Shown: positions 1 to 13,769, counted from the stretch's first letter. The stretch: 64,000 nt of DNA from Chenopodium formosanum (GCA_024500155.1 CM044871.1:32610728-32674727), one strand, 5' to 3'. Notes: generated by a model not told the origin, from the letters alone. Translations and numbers: made by a program.

Positions 1-154
1 TGCTACAGGATTTAATGAAGATTTGTAAACATTGAATTATAGTTTTAACCAGTAAATGGAGAGCAGTAACAATAATGTCCAAATTTAACCACATTTGATG
101 AGTAAACACATAAATTTGGAGTTAATTTCCTCTGACAAGAGGTTCTATCTGTAG

Positions 155-1544
155 GTATTCTCATTGTGTATATTGCATTCCGGGACAAAGTTGTCAAGTC
201 CAGAGCTGAGCGGTTTCTTATTAGCATCACTAACTCAATCGAGATGGTTCTGGAACGAAGTATTGAGGTTAGAATGATCCTGTTACCTGAAGGTGAACTG
301 TATCTAGGTAGTACGGAGACGGTTGGCTCACTAGAATTCTCAGGACAGATGCAGATTAAATCAGGTGCAGCTGTCCATATGAAGGAGGGAGAAGGATTTG
401 CTAGTTTGAATGGAGGGTCAAATTCATCTTTGTTGTTGGAGGAAAGGTCATCGAGCATTTTGGACCAACCAAATGAAAACAACACTAATGTGAGGAGGCA
501 AGAGGTTCCTATGCAGAGAATAGAATCCATTATCCGCGAGCAAAGGCTGGAGTCTGCTTGGTTGCAGGCTGCTGAGAGAAGTACACCTCGTTCAATGAGT
601 CGTCTACGACCTGAGAAAAATCAGGTTTTGCCTCAAGAAGGGATTATCAGTGAGTTATCAGTGAATTCCAAGGATTTGACCTCCAACCATTGGGATGATG
701 AACTCAATCATGAGATCAAGGCTTTGAAAATTACTGACAGAAAAGTCCAGCAGAAGGATCAGGATGGTAAAAGAATTGACTATCATCCTATATCTCCAAG
801 CTTGTTGCATCAGAGTGGCTATGCCTCCAATCTTAGCAAGGATTATCAGTGAGTTATCTTACCTTCCTCTATTTCATTTGCATCCTGTCTTTCGCCATTC
901 TTTGCTTGCTTGATCAAATAATGGTTAAATTTAGGAACTCTTGACCCCAAACGTACTAACATCACACGTAAAAGTAGAATGCTAGAATGTATGATCAAAC
1001 TCTAGTGATGAACTACTACAAATTAATTGCTGAAAGCTATCTTGTTAATTTAGCTCTTTTTATTATTTTCTTTATCTAAATCTCGCTTGTTGTAGCTGTT
1101 GGAAATTGGAAATATGGATGCTACGATTTGATACACGTGAATCTTTTAGCATTAATATAGAGTTCCATATGCCTATAGACTCGAGGCAAATACACTCTTT
1201 GCATGCTAACAAATATTCCTGGGTGTTACAGGGGATATGAATCAGGGTCGGGAACTGCTGGCTGCAATATGCTTTTTTGTTGGAACACCAGACATCCAAG
1301 AAAGGGAAAGGTAAGTTGAACTATCGGAATTCGTTTTTTCCTTTTGGCTGCACTTGTTGGATGCCTGAATTCTTTCTTTCTTCTCTTTGGAGCATTACTA
1401 CATTCTGAAAGATTTAAGAGTCATGCATTGCTTTTACCATCTTAATAGGGAAACCAAGGGAATCCTGTTCAACCACGCAAAGGTGGACGATTCTTATGTT
1501 TTGGTGAATGTAAGAAGTCTAGACAGAGCAGAGCAGAAAGATAA
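155..1544 (+). CDS. STICHEL-like protein, 3' part (three exons)
   Basis: The last 288 codons are visible; the gene begins upstream of the window. STICHEL-like proteins are large plant AAA+ proteins related to the bacterial DNA polymerase III gamma/tau subunit; the founding member controls trichome branching. Exons read 155-848, 1232-1310 and 1449-1544. The introns have clean borders (CA|GTGAGT ... TTACAG| and AAG|GTAAGT ... AATAG|). The first visible exon probably follows an acceptor ending at 154. Family-like stretches are KSRAERFLISITNSIEMVL near its start, YESGSGTAGCN in exon 2, and RKGGRFLCFGECKKSR before the TAA at 1542-1544. The ATPase core lies upstream and is not seen. The frame is open across all three exons, so the gene may be functional. 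The family is recognised from memory; the exact paralogue is not certain. Confidence 0.8.
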
Positions 1545-1740
1545 ATTACTGTGCCGAAGTTATTTTTTCTGTACTTATATTTATTTATCTATCTTAGTTT
1601 TCTTTTATTGTTTAGGCTATTCTTAAGCGAGAGGGGTGGGTCGTTTTAAGTCACAAGAGCTAGTTAGTTCTTTGATTCTTAAACTATGCTTATTGTGCCT
1701 GGGGGAAGGGTGAGCATTCACTCGCTGTAATAAAAGCAAT
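1545..1740 (+). promoter_or_regulatory. 3' UTR with poly(A) signal of the STICHEL-like gene
   Basis: The stretch after the stop codon has no coding potential. It contains AATAAAA at 1729-1735, a fitting polyadenylation signal about 185 bases after the stop. The LINE tail lies only about 160 bases further on, so the LINE sits in the immediate 3' flank of this gene. Confidence 0.5.
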
Positions 1741-1885
1741 GAGGTGAAAAGTGTAAAATTTGGAAGTTTTTTTTTTTTCATCCTCTTCGTTCAAACTGAC
1801 ACACGAGTCTTCTACTGCTCTTTCGCTATGCACAATTTCGCTTGAAAATGTCTAAGATAGCGGAGAAACACCTAAATTGCTCTAG

Positions 1886-1897
1886 AAGTTCAAAGGA
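1886..1897. repeat. LINE target-site duplication, 3' side
   Basis: AAGTTCAAAGGA, matching 6876-6887 exactly. It directly adjoins the poly(T) tract, as expected for target-primed insertion. Confidence 0.85.
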
Positions 1898-1945
1898 ATT
1901 TTTTTTTTTTTTTTTTTTTTTTAAACAAAACCTGCAGCATTTAGA

Positions 1946-4900
1946 TCAAATCAAAATAGATTTAGATGGGTAGTCCTCCATCCACAACTGCTCCTCACTC
2001 AAAGTAAGGGAATGTTTAGCAAGGGAATGAGCTACCTTATTACATAGTCTAGACTGAAAAACAAAACAACAAAAATCACAAACATTAGCGATACTTAGAA
2101 TTTCATCCACAATAAGTTGAGTGGCTGCCTTCTCTCTCTTGTTTGAATGCAGCATATTGATGAGGTGAAGGCAGTCCGAGGAAACCACCAGCCTTCTTAG
2201 ACTAGCGTCATATGCATATTTAAGGCCAAAAAACATAGCTTGGGCTTCCACGTAGCAAACATCAGACGATCCATTGCAAGGCTTACCTCTAAGACATTAG
2301 CACATCCCCAAGGTGATCACGCACAACCATCCCCAAGCCAGTTTTGCCCTCCTTTGATAATGCTGCATCTGTGTTGAGCTTAAATTTGCTAGAGGAGGGG
2401 CTGTCCAACCTAAGGTGTTGTCATTGTTCGCCGGTGAAGGGTCGCTAGATTCCCGAAGTGTGGATTCACCCAGAAGAATAAGGGTCTTAGCACATGCCAT
2501 TGAGACGTCAACCTTCTTCTAAAAAATCCACAAATTACGCATCTCCCATATTTTCCAGCAAAACATCAAAAAAATCTCCCAGCTATTTCCCGGTCACCAC
2601 ACCACTCACTAATTGAGGCATATTTCCAAGGGCCATGTCAAGTCTCAAGGGTGAGAGCTTCCAAATTAGCTGAGTTTCCGGGCATAAGACAATCATATGC
2701 ATTAGAGATCCCCCCTCCTCCCCACAACGTGGACAAATGGGATTAATTTGCATTCCCCGTCTATAGAGCTCTTCACGAACAAGTAGGCCTCTTTTCATCG
2801 CACGCCATATCACAAACTTCACCTTTGGAGGTACCTTTGCTTCCCAAATTAGAGAGGGTCCTGCGTAACACTTGCTTCTTTGGAGTTCAAAATGATAAGT
2901 AAAATGAATAGTAAAGTCACCATTCTTAGTATCATGCCATCGTAGAAAATCATCTAGCTCTCTGAGGCAAGCGATTGGGGTGGCAAACAGATCAGGTCGG
3001 GTCACTTTCGTGTTCGGGTCAATTTGGTTTCGGGTCAAAGAACATCAACCTGCACCTGACCTGTTTAGTTTTTCAGGTCAGAATGCTTGACCCGAACCTG
3101 ATCTGTTCGGGTTCGGGTCAGTTTCGGGTCAACCTGATTTAACTTGATTTTTTCCACCAATTTTATTATTTATTTAAAAAAAATTATAAGAGGATAATTT
3201 TGGTTTTATATAGATATATTTACACTTACAAACACTATACGAGTATCTAAAATCACAAAAATGGAATTAACATAGGATTAGAAATAACAAATTACAAAAT
3301 ACAAGTATGTTGTTTATTTTTCAACTACATGTGTATTTCCATCCAAAGTGCTGGGCTTCTGACTTTGTGAGCACAAGAAGCATGAGTATTGATCTGAATC
3401 TTGTGCATGCATCATCCAATTAAATCACAAAATAAAACGAAATATATACATATATGCAGCATAATGTGTAAAAATGTAAAATTCCAAAAATCTAAACTAT
3501 TCCCCAAACACAATTTTAGCAAAATTATTTCTGTAACAAAGAAACAAACCAAACTCAAACAAAATTACATAAATAAATAATTCGAAGTTACGAAACATTA
3601 ATGGTGTTAGATCGATGATGAATTGAAGTTGGACTGATAATGTGGAAGTGCAATTTAGAGTAGCTTCAAAATTAAAAACAACAATGGAGAAGATTTTAAG
3701 GATTAAAGAGAGAAAAAATTTAAGAGAGAGAGAGAAGGGCAGAAAACTGAAAACGGCTGGGAGAAATGACAAAAATTTGATTGATTTTAGGGTTTTTGAG
3801 TTTATAAGGTAGGCTTTTTTCGAATTTGGGCTGGGCTAAGGTTCCTTTTAGGTTTTTTTTTAAAAAAACTTAAATGTGTTCGGGTTATGTGGGTCATTTT
3901 CGGGTTGAAAGTTTCAACCTTAAGCTAACCCATTTAATTTTTGTGTCGGGTTCGTGTCTACCCATTTAAGTTTTCGGGTCGAAAACTTCAACCCTAACCC
4001 GCTATTTTCAGGTCGGGTTTTCGGGTCGGGTCAACTTTTGCCAGCCCTAGCAAGCGAATGTTATTTATAGCTTGGGCCTCATGTTAGGTAAAACTTGTCC
4101 CAATTGCCAATGCTTTGAACCATCATCATCTGTTATAATCCAGTCAGTAACATTTGAATTTTTCAATTCATCGGAGCAAGGTAATAAAGAGAGCTGAGAG
4201 CCAGAAAGCCCCTTAACCCACTTATCACCCCAAATTTTCACAGATCGCCCATTGCCTATCACCCAACTCGAACCTTCCAAGATCATACTTCTTGCACTCA
4301 AGATGGAACGCTAGGTGTAACTTGCTGATGGTGGTAGTTTTGCCTCCCAAAACAAGGAGCGAGGCAAATACTTGCCCTTAAGGACCCTAACGACCATAAA
4401 AGACAAGTTCTCAATAAGCCTTCAACATTCTTTTGCAAGCAAAGCCATGTTAAAAGCTCTCATATCTCTAAGGCCGAGTCCCCCATCCTTCTTAGCTCTG
4501 CACATTTTTTCCCAGCTAATCATCACTAATTTCCGCTCACGATCCTTTTGACCCCACCAAAAATCACGGCAAACTGCATTTATGTTGTTGATGACGGACT
4601 CCGGGAGTTTAAAGCACTGCATTGCACCGGCTGGGATTGCTTGAGCCATCGACTTTAACAACACTTCCCTACCCGCTCTTGACAGAAACCGCTCTTTCCA
4701 TCCCTTGATTTCTTCCAGACCTAATATTGAATTACTTGGAAAACAACTTTCTTGGATCTTCCTATGTAAGTAGGGAGACCAAGATATTTTTCGTGACCCT
4801 CAACTTGCGTAAAGTTCAACTTCGATTGAAGCGTTTCTTGCATATTGGCACTAGCATTACGACTGAAGGATACCTCCAATTTTTCCAAGTTAATCTTTTG

Positions 4901-6681
4901 ACCTGAAGCAATCTCATATGTGGTAAGGATGTCAAGAATCGTCTCGACCTCAGTCTCATTTGCTCTAGTGAAGAGCAAATTATCATCGGCAAAAAACAAA
5001 CGGGAAATTGGCTCAACGTTTCTCCCGAGCTTCACTCCATGTATCATACAGTTTTGCTCAAGCGCGGAGAACCCCTCGGCACATATGAGGAACAAAAAGG
5101 GGGAAATAGGGTACCCTCTACTAGGCACAAATTTCGTAGAAGGAAATCCATTAATGAGTATAGAGTATGAAACCGAGGACAAACATTTCATAACGAGGGA
5201 CACAAAAATATGGTTGAAACCCAATTTCATCATCATTCCCTCAAAAAAACTTCATTCAACTCTGTCGTAGGCTTTACTCATGTCAAGTTTCATAGCCATA
5301 AAACCCCGAGCCCCATTTTTAAATTTCTTCCGAAGGTGATGGAACATTTCATAAGCCACAAGCACATTAACCGTAGTCAGCGCAGCATTCATGTCATCAG
5401 TGACGCGATTATCAACAGCGTCAAGTACTTGCTACATATCATTGCCACCCGCTGAAGAAAAAAGTGATTTGAAGTAGTTCTCAAATATAACTTCTATTTC
5501 ATTCTCATCCTTTCTCAAATTGCCACCATCATCAAAGACCCCTTTTTATAGTGTTCCTGTGCCGATGTTGCTTGGCCTTCTTGTGAAAGAAGGCTGTGTT
5601 CTTATCACCATCACGAAGCCAATCTTGACGACTACGTTGCTCCCAATATGCTTCTTCTCTACCTTCAAGCTCATCAATCTCCAAATCGAATTTTCTCATT
5701 TCTTCAATATTATCCACAGTGGGTTCGAGCAACATAATTGCAGCCATTCTCTATGTGCGGCATTTAATTTCTTCTACAAAATCAGTTGATCTTTTGGAAC
5801 TCCATGACCGAAGCTTAACAGAACAAGTTTCAGTTTTGTACTTCACGCTGCTATCAGGGTCAAGATTCTAGGCTTTAGAGATGATGTTCCCATATTCGTC
5901 GTCGCGGAGCCATTCTTTCTCAAATTTAAAGCCCCTTTTTCTTTTCTTTTTCTTGCGGTTTACAGCTAGTTCCTCTTGGATAGTGATCATAATAAGTACA
6001 AGGTCAGACCGTCGCCGAGGTAAGTGTTCCATCATCGAGCAAGGAAAAAGATCAACCCATTCCTCCGTAGCTATAAACCAATCAAGGCGCTCTTGTATGT
6101 TCTCACCATCAACACGATTATTGCTCCACGCAAAGGATGGACCCACAAAATGTAAGTCCCTAAACTGACATTTTTCCATAGTACTTCGGAAACCGTCTAT
6201 CTCACTCTGGCTCTTGGGGTTGCCCCTTGTTTTTCACTATGCATAAGAGTGCAGTTGAAGTCCCCAAAACATAGCCACGACAGTGTATTACCACTTCCCA
6301 ATCTTTCAATCATGGCCCAAGTTTCGTGCTTTCTGCCTTCCTCGGAGAAGCCATAAATACTAGTAATTCGCCACTCACCTTTACCCTCCAATTTTAGAGT
6401 GAAGTCCATATGGGTCCGAGAGGAAGACATTAGAGTGAGATCGATGTCATCCCTCTAAAACATTGCCAGACCACCACTCCTCCGCCGCCCTTCGCCATTA
6501 CAGTCCGCACACAAGAAATGCTCAAAATTCAGTTTTCTTTTAACACTTTCCCACTCCTTACCTTTTAGCTTTGTCTCCGAGAGGAAGACAAAGTGGGATG
6601 CTGAAGTCGAATTATGCCCTTAAGCGCATTCTCTGCATGGGGACTCCCCAACCCCCGACAATTCCACGAGAGGCCTATCAT
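1946..6681 (-). pseudogene. LINE ORF2 (endonuclease-reverse transcriptase-RNase H), broken
   Basis: Read on the minus strand, the frame starts at 6681 with GLSWNCRGLGSPHAENAL, the usual endonuclease start. It continues through WLCFGDFNC (6197-6430) and a DWF-containing endonuclease part (5868-6179). Reverse transcriptase follows: LDMSKAYDRVE near 5290, FADD in place of YADD near 4985, and a degraded GYPISPFLF where GDPLSPFLF is usual. Next come the zinc-binding zf-RVT domain (CPRCGEEGG near 2720, 2583-3038) and a C-terminal RNase H (1946-2251). It is dead. There are several frameshifts, stops including one replacing Trp after DRVE, and an internal deletion: VTDDMNAAL runs directly into NVLVAYEMFHHLRKK, removing the first part of the RT domain. 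The hAT insertion cuts the stretch between RT and zf-RVT. Confidence 0.85.
2975..4049. mobile_element. Non-autonomous hAT transposon (1,075 bp) inside the LINE
   Basis: The 8-bp target duplication GCAAGCGA lies at 2967-2974 and 4050-4057. The terminal inverted repeats are TTGGGGTGGCAAA (left) and TAGGGCTGGCAAA (right end read inward), typical of plant hAT. Subterminal zones are packed with GGGTCGGGTC/TTCGGGTC words on both sides (2990-3140 and 3880-4035). No transposase is present and the core is AT-rich. LINE sequence resumes on both sides, so the hAT is younger than the LINE. Confidence 0.9.
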
Positions 6682-6875
6682 TTATAATTGCGGGATTGCG
6701 TCTCAACCAACGCTAATAACATGATATGGAATTCGAGCAAAAAAACAGAAAATTAATTGGGAAAAAGAACACAATGAGGGATGAATTCGAGAGAAAACAA
6801 TGGAAATCGAGGAACGAAAAAAATGAAGAAAGACGAACCCTAGGCGAGGGACTTATAAACCCTACTCGAGGGACT

Positions 6876-6887
6876 AAGTTCAAAGGA
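6876..6887. repeat. LINE target-site duplication, 5' side
   Basis: AAGTTCAAAGGA, identical to 1886-1897. It fixes the 5' end of the LINE at about 6875. Confidence 0.85.
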
Positions 6888-7242
6888 GTTGAAGGGAGAA
6901 ACAAGTTTATGCATCTTATGAACCATCAAAATTAAACAACGCATAGGGCTTCATTTTAAATAGTTAATTCAGTTGGTTTGTACAATCTAAATGTGCCATC
7001 TTAGGATCTGTTTGCATACTGAATAAGAGTATGACCAGTAATACTCGTTGATACAAGTGCTCGAATGCAACTAAGGTTCAGGCATATTTAGTTAGAAATA
7101 CTTATGAAAGAATAACACACATGTAAGTTGGGACATGACAAAGTAAAAAGAGGCCAATTGAGTCTAAAATTGAGCATTTTACATAAACCAAGAATATTAG
7201 ATTTAAATAATGAATATTAGATTTATCAAAGGAAAAAAAAAG
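6888..7242. other. Non-coding spacer
   Basis: AT-rich sequence between the LINE and the copia element. I see no gene, repeat border or conserved motif in it. Confidence 0.5.
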
Positions 7243-7431
7243 TGAATATTAATATTGTGTGGATATCCATTATCCACTTTGTATGTTTCCGGAATATTAT
7301 AGATTTAGGGTTTATTGTTATCTAAGCAAACCCTACTTATTATATTCTATGTATATATACCCTATTATATGGAATAATATACACACATCAATTCTCTCTA
7401 AAACTTGATGTTTTCCCTTATTTTCACAACA
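7243..7431 (+). repeat. 5' LTR of degenerate copia
   Basis: Starts TG and ends CACAACA. It matches 13770-13960 over nearly its full length with scattered substitutions. Confidence 0.8.
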
Positions 7432-7667
7432 CGTTATCAGCACCAATTCTAGCCGACTAAGCGGATTCATATTGTTAATCATATTTTCTATACTACAATT
7501 TTAATTTTATCGCAACAGAAGGTACGCTTATGGTTTCACTAATTTTGCGTGATAAATTGATACAACTTTGTTATCTATGATTATAAGCATGCATGTAATC
7601 ATTACGGATTCTTTGGGCTTTACCAGGTTAATTGGTTTTGTTTGATTTTGCGTATTACTTTCCCTGA

Positions 7668-8262
7668 AGGGCTGCCTGGAATGGGTGTAATGGGAGGGGA
7701 AAAATTACATGAGTAATAATTCTGGATTTTTTTAAAGTTTGGATCTAGGGTAATTAATCAGTGGGGTAATCTAGTTCCCTAAAAATGGGGTTAATAATTA
7801 CCCACCTCCCCCCTAGCATAACAATTTCCCCCGTAACAATTCCTCTTCTATACTGCATCTTCTTTTCCCCTGCTATGTACTCTCTCCTTCACCTTCATAT
7901 CCCTCCACCCAATTGAAGCTGTTGCCGCCATTATAGCCGCCTGGTGGAAGCTGCTAGCCGCCATAGCTCATCAATTCCGACGAATTACGAACAAGTATCT
8001 TGAATCGAACCCACTGGTTGAAGAGATAGTTGAACAAATGGTTAGGGCTTTTGATCCTTCAAGTGAGATGATGTTCGTGGTGGTCTCAAGTTTATCAACG
8101 GCATGGTGGTTGCCGCCGATTGCCATGAATTGGTGGTCTTTACCCTAGGATTGTTGCCAAACCTCAGAAAATGAATTATTACTCTCTAAATCAATGCTCA
8201 AGTAAAATCTACCCCGTTAGATATTACCCCCTTCATTATTTCTGGAATTCCAGGCATGCCCT
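7668..8262. mobile_element. MITE-like insertion with terminal inverted repeats
   Basis: The left end AGGGCTGCCTGGAAT and the right end (read inward) AGGGCATGCCTGGAAT form an imperfect inverted repeat about 595 bp apart. Inside is a less AT-rich core (7850-8150) unlike the surrounding copia interior. I could not find a convincing target duplication, so the superfamily is undecided (Mutator-, Harbinger- or hAT-like are all possible). Confidence 0.5.
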
Positions 8263-9566
8263 GATTGTTAATCTATAGTCATGGACATTGGTTGCTCGTA
8301 TAATTGCATTTAAATTTAAAAAAAAAAAAAATAATATTAAAATTGTTTTAGATAATTATGTAATCCTATATTGCACAACTTGTGCGACTAGATGTTTATC
8401 AAGTAATTAACACATAATTTAGTGGATACTAGTATTAAAGGAAGTCGAGTAGTTGCATCAGTATTTATATGTTTTACTCAATATTACCCAATAATAGTTT
8501 CTACTGTGTTAGTGCGCCACTTTGTTATTGTTTAATCACAATTACGGCTAGTTGAATTAGTTTTGCATTAATCACTTTACATCATATTGAAAACTCCCTT
8601 GGTATTACAGGAGTACTTTATTATGGTGTTAAGGTTTTTATCTATATTGTCATACTTATTGTATACATCTTTAGTCAATGTATACTCACCATAGTACTAG
8701 CTGTTAGTTAGCTTGTTAGGATAGTCAATATTTATCCCATATGTTCAGGGAATCAGTTATCATATTTTGTGCCTAACTCTAGCTCGTGTTTTACATTATT
8801 TTACAACATCTAATTATTTGAGTGTCATCCAATGTGAAATTTTTTTGTTAAAGTTTTGATATAATTTGATTTCTTTAAGGTATCATTTATGTGGATTGAT
8901 TGATAGCGAATCAAAAGTATTTGTAACTGATTTGTGATATTTTTAAGCTACGGTGATTAAATTCTTTGCACTATTTTTGTAGCATACATTTTATATGTGG
9001 TGTCATAATTAATTAATTAACCACGTGGATCTTTGAATGTGTTGATAAGAAATTATGCCGCATAATCATTAGTTGATTAATGAATTATAATTGTGATGAT
9101 AAATTGATAATAATGACTACCAGCTAGTCTACTACATGATTTTTAAAAAAGTGGCTAAAGATATATAATGTACTGCTAGTAATTTGTAATCTAGTGTAAT
9201 TTATAATATATTGCATGCATACTCTAGACGATAAGAGATGAATTATTCAACTCTATCCTAATCCTATTGCTAGCTGTTTGTTGTAACTATAAGACGATAA
9301 GAATCTATGTGCATATCTTATTTTCTATTATAGCGTATATGTAGCTATCTTTTGTATTATTAGCTTTAATATATCTAGTTAGACTTAGCCATTGCTTGTA
9401 TTAGAAATACGTTTCCTTTGATTATTGAAAGTATTATCATTCCCCAACTCTTTCATAGTATCACAACATGTTGTATTATACATCTTTCCATTGTTCTTGT
9501 ATTAGAATTTATAGATTTTGTTCCGGTACATATATTATAATTATTATGATTGTAATATGAAGCCCT

Positions 9567-9568
<2 letters not shown>

Positions 9569-9610
<42 letters not shown>
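9569..9610. repeat. GT/TA microsatellite
   Basis: A run of GT dinucleotides passes directly into a run of TA dinucleotides, within the degenerate copia interior. Confidence 0.9.
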
Positions 9611-9611
<1 letters not shown>

Positions 9612-12600
9612 TATAACCCTCACCAGATAACATGATGCTTCCTTGTGAGTTGGGATCCATTCGTTATTACTACTTCTTATATATTCTAGTGATCTATGTA
9701 TATATGATTTTATATACTAGCATATGAAAGATTGAAAGCTGACATGTGATAATAGTCTTGGATTGGAACATTTCTATATTTTCTTCACCTTTTAATAATT
9801 CACATTATATCCAAGTATAGATAAAGATATTTGTTGCAATTTTGCAAAATATAGGACATGCATGAAACCTGTTTAACTTTCTCATTTGGACCGATATATT
9901 TGGAGTGACTAATAATTGTTATTTAAATGTTATCATCTTAATTTTTTTGATGCTCATACATTCATTTGGTTTGATTTTATAAATGAGATGAGATCGCGAG
10001 TCTATACATATGAGCACGATTAATATTTGTTACATATGAGCAAGACTATTATTATACATTTATTCTTTCCTTGACGCCATGAGAAAGAATATATAAAAGG
10101 CTAGACAATAGTATTCTAGACGACACCGAACCCTGGGTGGGTGTGAATTGGTAAATCATATATTACTAGATATACTAACTCCCTAAAATAAATGAGAAAT
10201 AATTGTATGATTAAGATGATACATGCATGTTTTTGTGATGAATATAATTCATACAAAATTTATACTATCTGCAAATTAAACATGATTGCACAATATTTAT
10301 TTGAGCAAGAGATAGATGACATTGTGGGAAGCTTACTTGTAAAAACATATTTATTATGCCCATATTTATAAGAAATTAATATAATTGGGCAAGAATTACG
10401 AGTAAGAACAAGTTTGTAAGAATAACTTTATTATGCTTGATACATTGTATTGCTAAAAGAATTTATGCCTTGTGGATGAGATTTAAATGTTGTTGGTTCA
10501 TTTAATGTCCTATGTGCAAGGATTAGGGGAAGATTGTATTAATTATTCCATTATTTTATCCTTGCACATAAATAATAAAATATATTGATGGTCAGTTTGG
10601 TTCATACATTTACTTAAATATTAACGATTTACTTAATAGAAGTGGCCACATGTTATTTAAATATTTTGAAATGATATCATCTTGAACATGGATATAAATG
10701 TCATTGATCATATACTAATTATAAATGCTCTAATTAAAATTATTGTGCAAGAAGGACAACATCGTTTACTAATGAACCTAAAGCACGTCTAAAGCGTTGT
10801 AGTCCATAGAGTTAAAATATAACAACCTTCAGAATAGGAATGGAGCAACTACTGACAATGAAAAATTTGAGGAAATGATAATCCCATTACATTTCTAGAA
10901 GAAATCTCTTTTAGTAAAATTTATATGTTTCATGATTATATAAAAGACTCCAGAAAAGTATGAAATATCCAACAAGATTAACATGCATAAAGATTATAGT
11001 CCAAACTCCAGCAGAGTATGAGTTAACTATTGGATAAAATATTTGTTGATTGTCTTGCCAATTGTATAAAGAAACACATGTTGATGTTCAAATCTCACAT
11101 CAAATTCATGGCCATGGATAACGTAAGATTAATAAAGTGATCACTAGTGTTGGAAAACTGACAAGAGTTTAATTTAGAGAAGTGATTGGATGTGATAATT
11201 AAATTAGGCCATCTGGGTTGAATAATTTACCCGTTATGGAAACCTGAAGTTTCATTTAATAATGTGCTGATGCTCTCTCAAATGTTAGATATATGAAATG
11301 AATTGAATAGCAAGACATAACATTGAGATTGAGCTATATTTGAATTGTGATTCAGAACCATTTGTATTGATGAAAATTTCAAGAGTTAATAGGTTTTGAT
11401 TTCTTATATAAAAGAGTGATGGGTGACCAGAAGTTCACCCAAATAACTTATATATTATTGTCAACTATTAAGTGACCAGAAGTTCATCAAATACACTATT
11501 TAAGTCTTTAAAGATCCAACAGATCACCACATAGTAGAATTATAAGCAAGTAATATATGCTTGTATAACAACTCTATTGATTGGGGGTTATTGTATGTCA
11601 GCACATAATAAATAGAAAAGAAGGAAATTCAAATGCACAACATATGTCTCCCCATTGATGTTGAATTATTGATCTCCTGAAGAGAACAAATTATGAAATA
11701 TTTAAAAATAAATACATATGTGTTATGCAATGTATAATTAATGAAGAAATGATTTAAAAATTGCTCTTTAGAAGAGATAAAAGCTTGTTTAATACAAATC
11801 TTTCGAGAAATAAATTTTGACTGTGATTTTTCTAATGAAGTGAATTTTATTAATGCAAATTTATCTACTAAGTTGGTATGCAATAAGACGCCCCTATAAA
11901 TGAGATATTTTACCAACTTAGGGGGAGAAGAACGAATTAGCAAAAGTTGGAAAAATTAAATTCAATAAAGAATATTTATGATCCCTATAATGGTAGTTTG
12001 AAAAGTTATATATATGCCAACTTTTGTATATATATTATCAAGATATGTTGCACATTTATGATTTGATTTGTATTAAGTTAAGATTCATGTTGCATAGCGT
12101 TGAAGATACATTTTTGTCATATTAATTATGTGTATACATTAAGATAAAATCTTGTCAATTGTACTTGAATCACTACACCTGAAGTGTAGGTTGTATATGA
12201 TCGGTTCCAAAATAAAGATATGTTTAATAGATATGATATTTGGCAAGATAGTGCAGTTAGCACTAATAGTGTAATAGTATATAAATACCATAGTGAATGA
12301 ATTGTTATAATAGATGGCCCATGAAGTAAGAAAGTTATGATGGTACCAATAAGAAATGTATTCAGATATCATAGTAAAATAGCATGCGAAATGTACGTTA
12401 AAGGAATTTTATAATATTGGTACACAATGGAACCGATGAATAATGTGCATATGCATAATAGAGTGGACTAGTGAATAAGGGATCTGAAATATATGTCTAT
12501 TTTAATGTCGACATAATGATAATAATCATAAGTTTATCATGGACCAGAAGTCTAATGAAATATGGATTTTTAAATCCACACTATACAATGTCTTGCATTA

Positions 12601-13769
12601 TTTAGAGTCTTATGTATGTTCATATACATGTGTGAGTCATAGGTTAATGGATTATTCATTGCCTATATTGAAAGTTGTTAGATGCATTACTCATTGTATG
12701 TTTTGTTTTCTAAATCTCATATTGCTGCATTAGTTCTATACAATAATTGTTGTATATGTGAATGTTTGTTCAAAATATATATGTCTCACAAAAAAAAAAT
12801 ATTTATATTCCAATGGGCTTATAGTTGTGATGAAATTATTGGAAACGTTGATTTAATAACATGTTATGAATCATGTAAGAAGAGTTCCTAAAGAACTTAT
12901 ATACGATGTATTTAAATACCCAGCCCTACAAATTTTTTAATATTACAAAAATCAAACTCTTGAAAATTTTATGTGACTATATCATTGACATCTCAACCTT
13001 CATTGACATCTCAACCTAAAGTTTGAGTATATAAGAGTTAGTGAGATTTACTATTTGAATTCACAGAAAAATTATCGTGTAGTTAATTACGAAACTTCTA
13101 AAAAAACGGGATACTTATGCGTGAGACTGTTTTCTTATGGTCTAGAAGAACCATGATCAATGTATATAATTACATATGTTATATATAATTCATATGAGAT
13201 TGAAGAATGACATTAATAATATCATCAAATGATTATTAATGAATGTTTGATCAAATAATGATCATCAATTTCTATTATTAACGATTTCCAGAAGAAGTCA
13301 TAATCGCATAAGTTTAATTTTTAAATCAACTATTAAACAGAGATTTGAAACAATGATATTAGAGATAAACACATGTATGGTGAAATAAAGACACTTCACA
13401 TGTTCACGTGAAGACTTGAAGAATTGAAGATGCAACTTTAGCTTAAGAGAATCGAAGATCAACGAATGATATTTTTACTTACTACATATGAGAAGATATC
13501 CAAACATATTGGATTCATTGTTGCGGCACTAGAAGATCTCAAGTTATATATTCATTAGGGGGAGAAAATACGCGCTGCACTCTTTTTCCCTTGGCCATGG
13601 TTTTGTCCCACATTGGGTTTTCCTGGTAAGGTTTTTAATGAGGCAGCATCTCGAGCGTATTACGAAGAATGATGTACTCTTTTCCTTCATTATGTTTTTA
13701 TTCCACAGGGTTTTTCATAGTAAGGTTTTAATGAGGCACAATCTTTGATAATGGACATCCAAGGGGGAG

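Larger units (their letters stand above)
1898..6875 (-). mobile_element. L1-type LINE retrotransposon, complete ends, internally deleted
   Basis: A non-LTR retrotransposon on the minus strand. Its 3' end is the 24-base poly(T) at 1899-1922, which is a poly(A) tail when read on the minus strand. A perfect 12-bp target duplication AAGTTCAAAGGA flanks it at 1886-1897 and 6876-6887. Protein domains in order are endonuclease, reverse transcriptase, zinc-binding domain and RNase H. No ORF1/gag-like region is visible; about 200 bases of leader precede ORF2. A 1,075-bp hAT element is inserted at 2975-4049. Without it the LINE is about 3.9 kb, shorter than I expect for a full-length plant L1. Confidence 0.9.

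Noticed and set aside
11629..12891. Short frames in the degenerate copia interior
   Set aside because: AT-rich chance frames; no motif could be placed securely.
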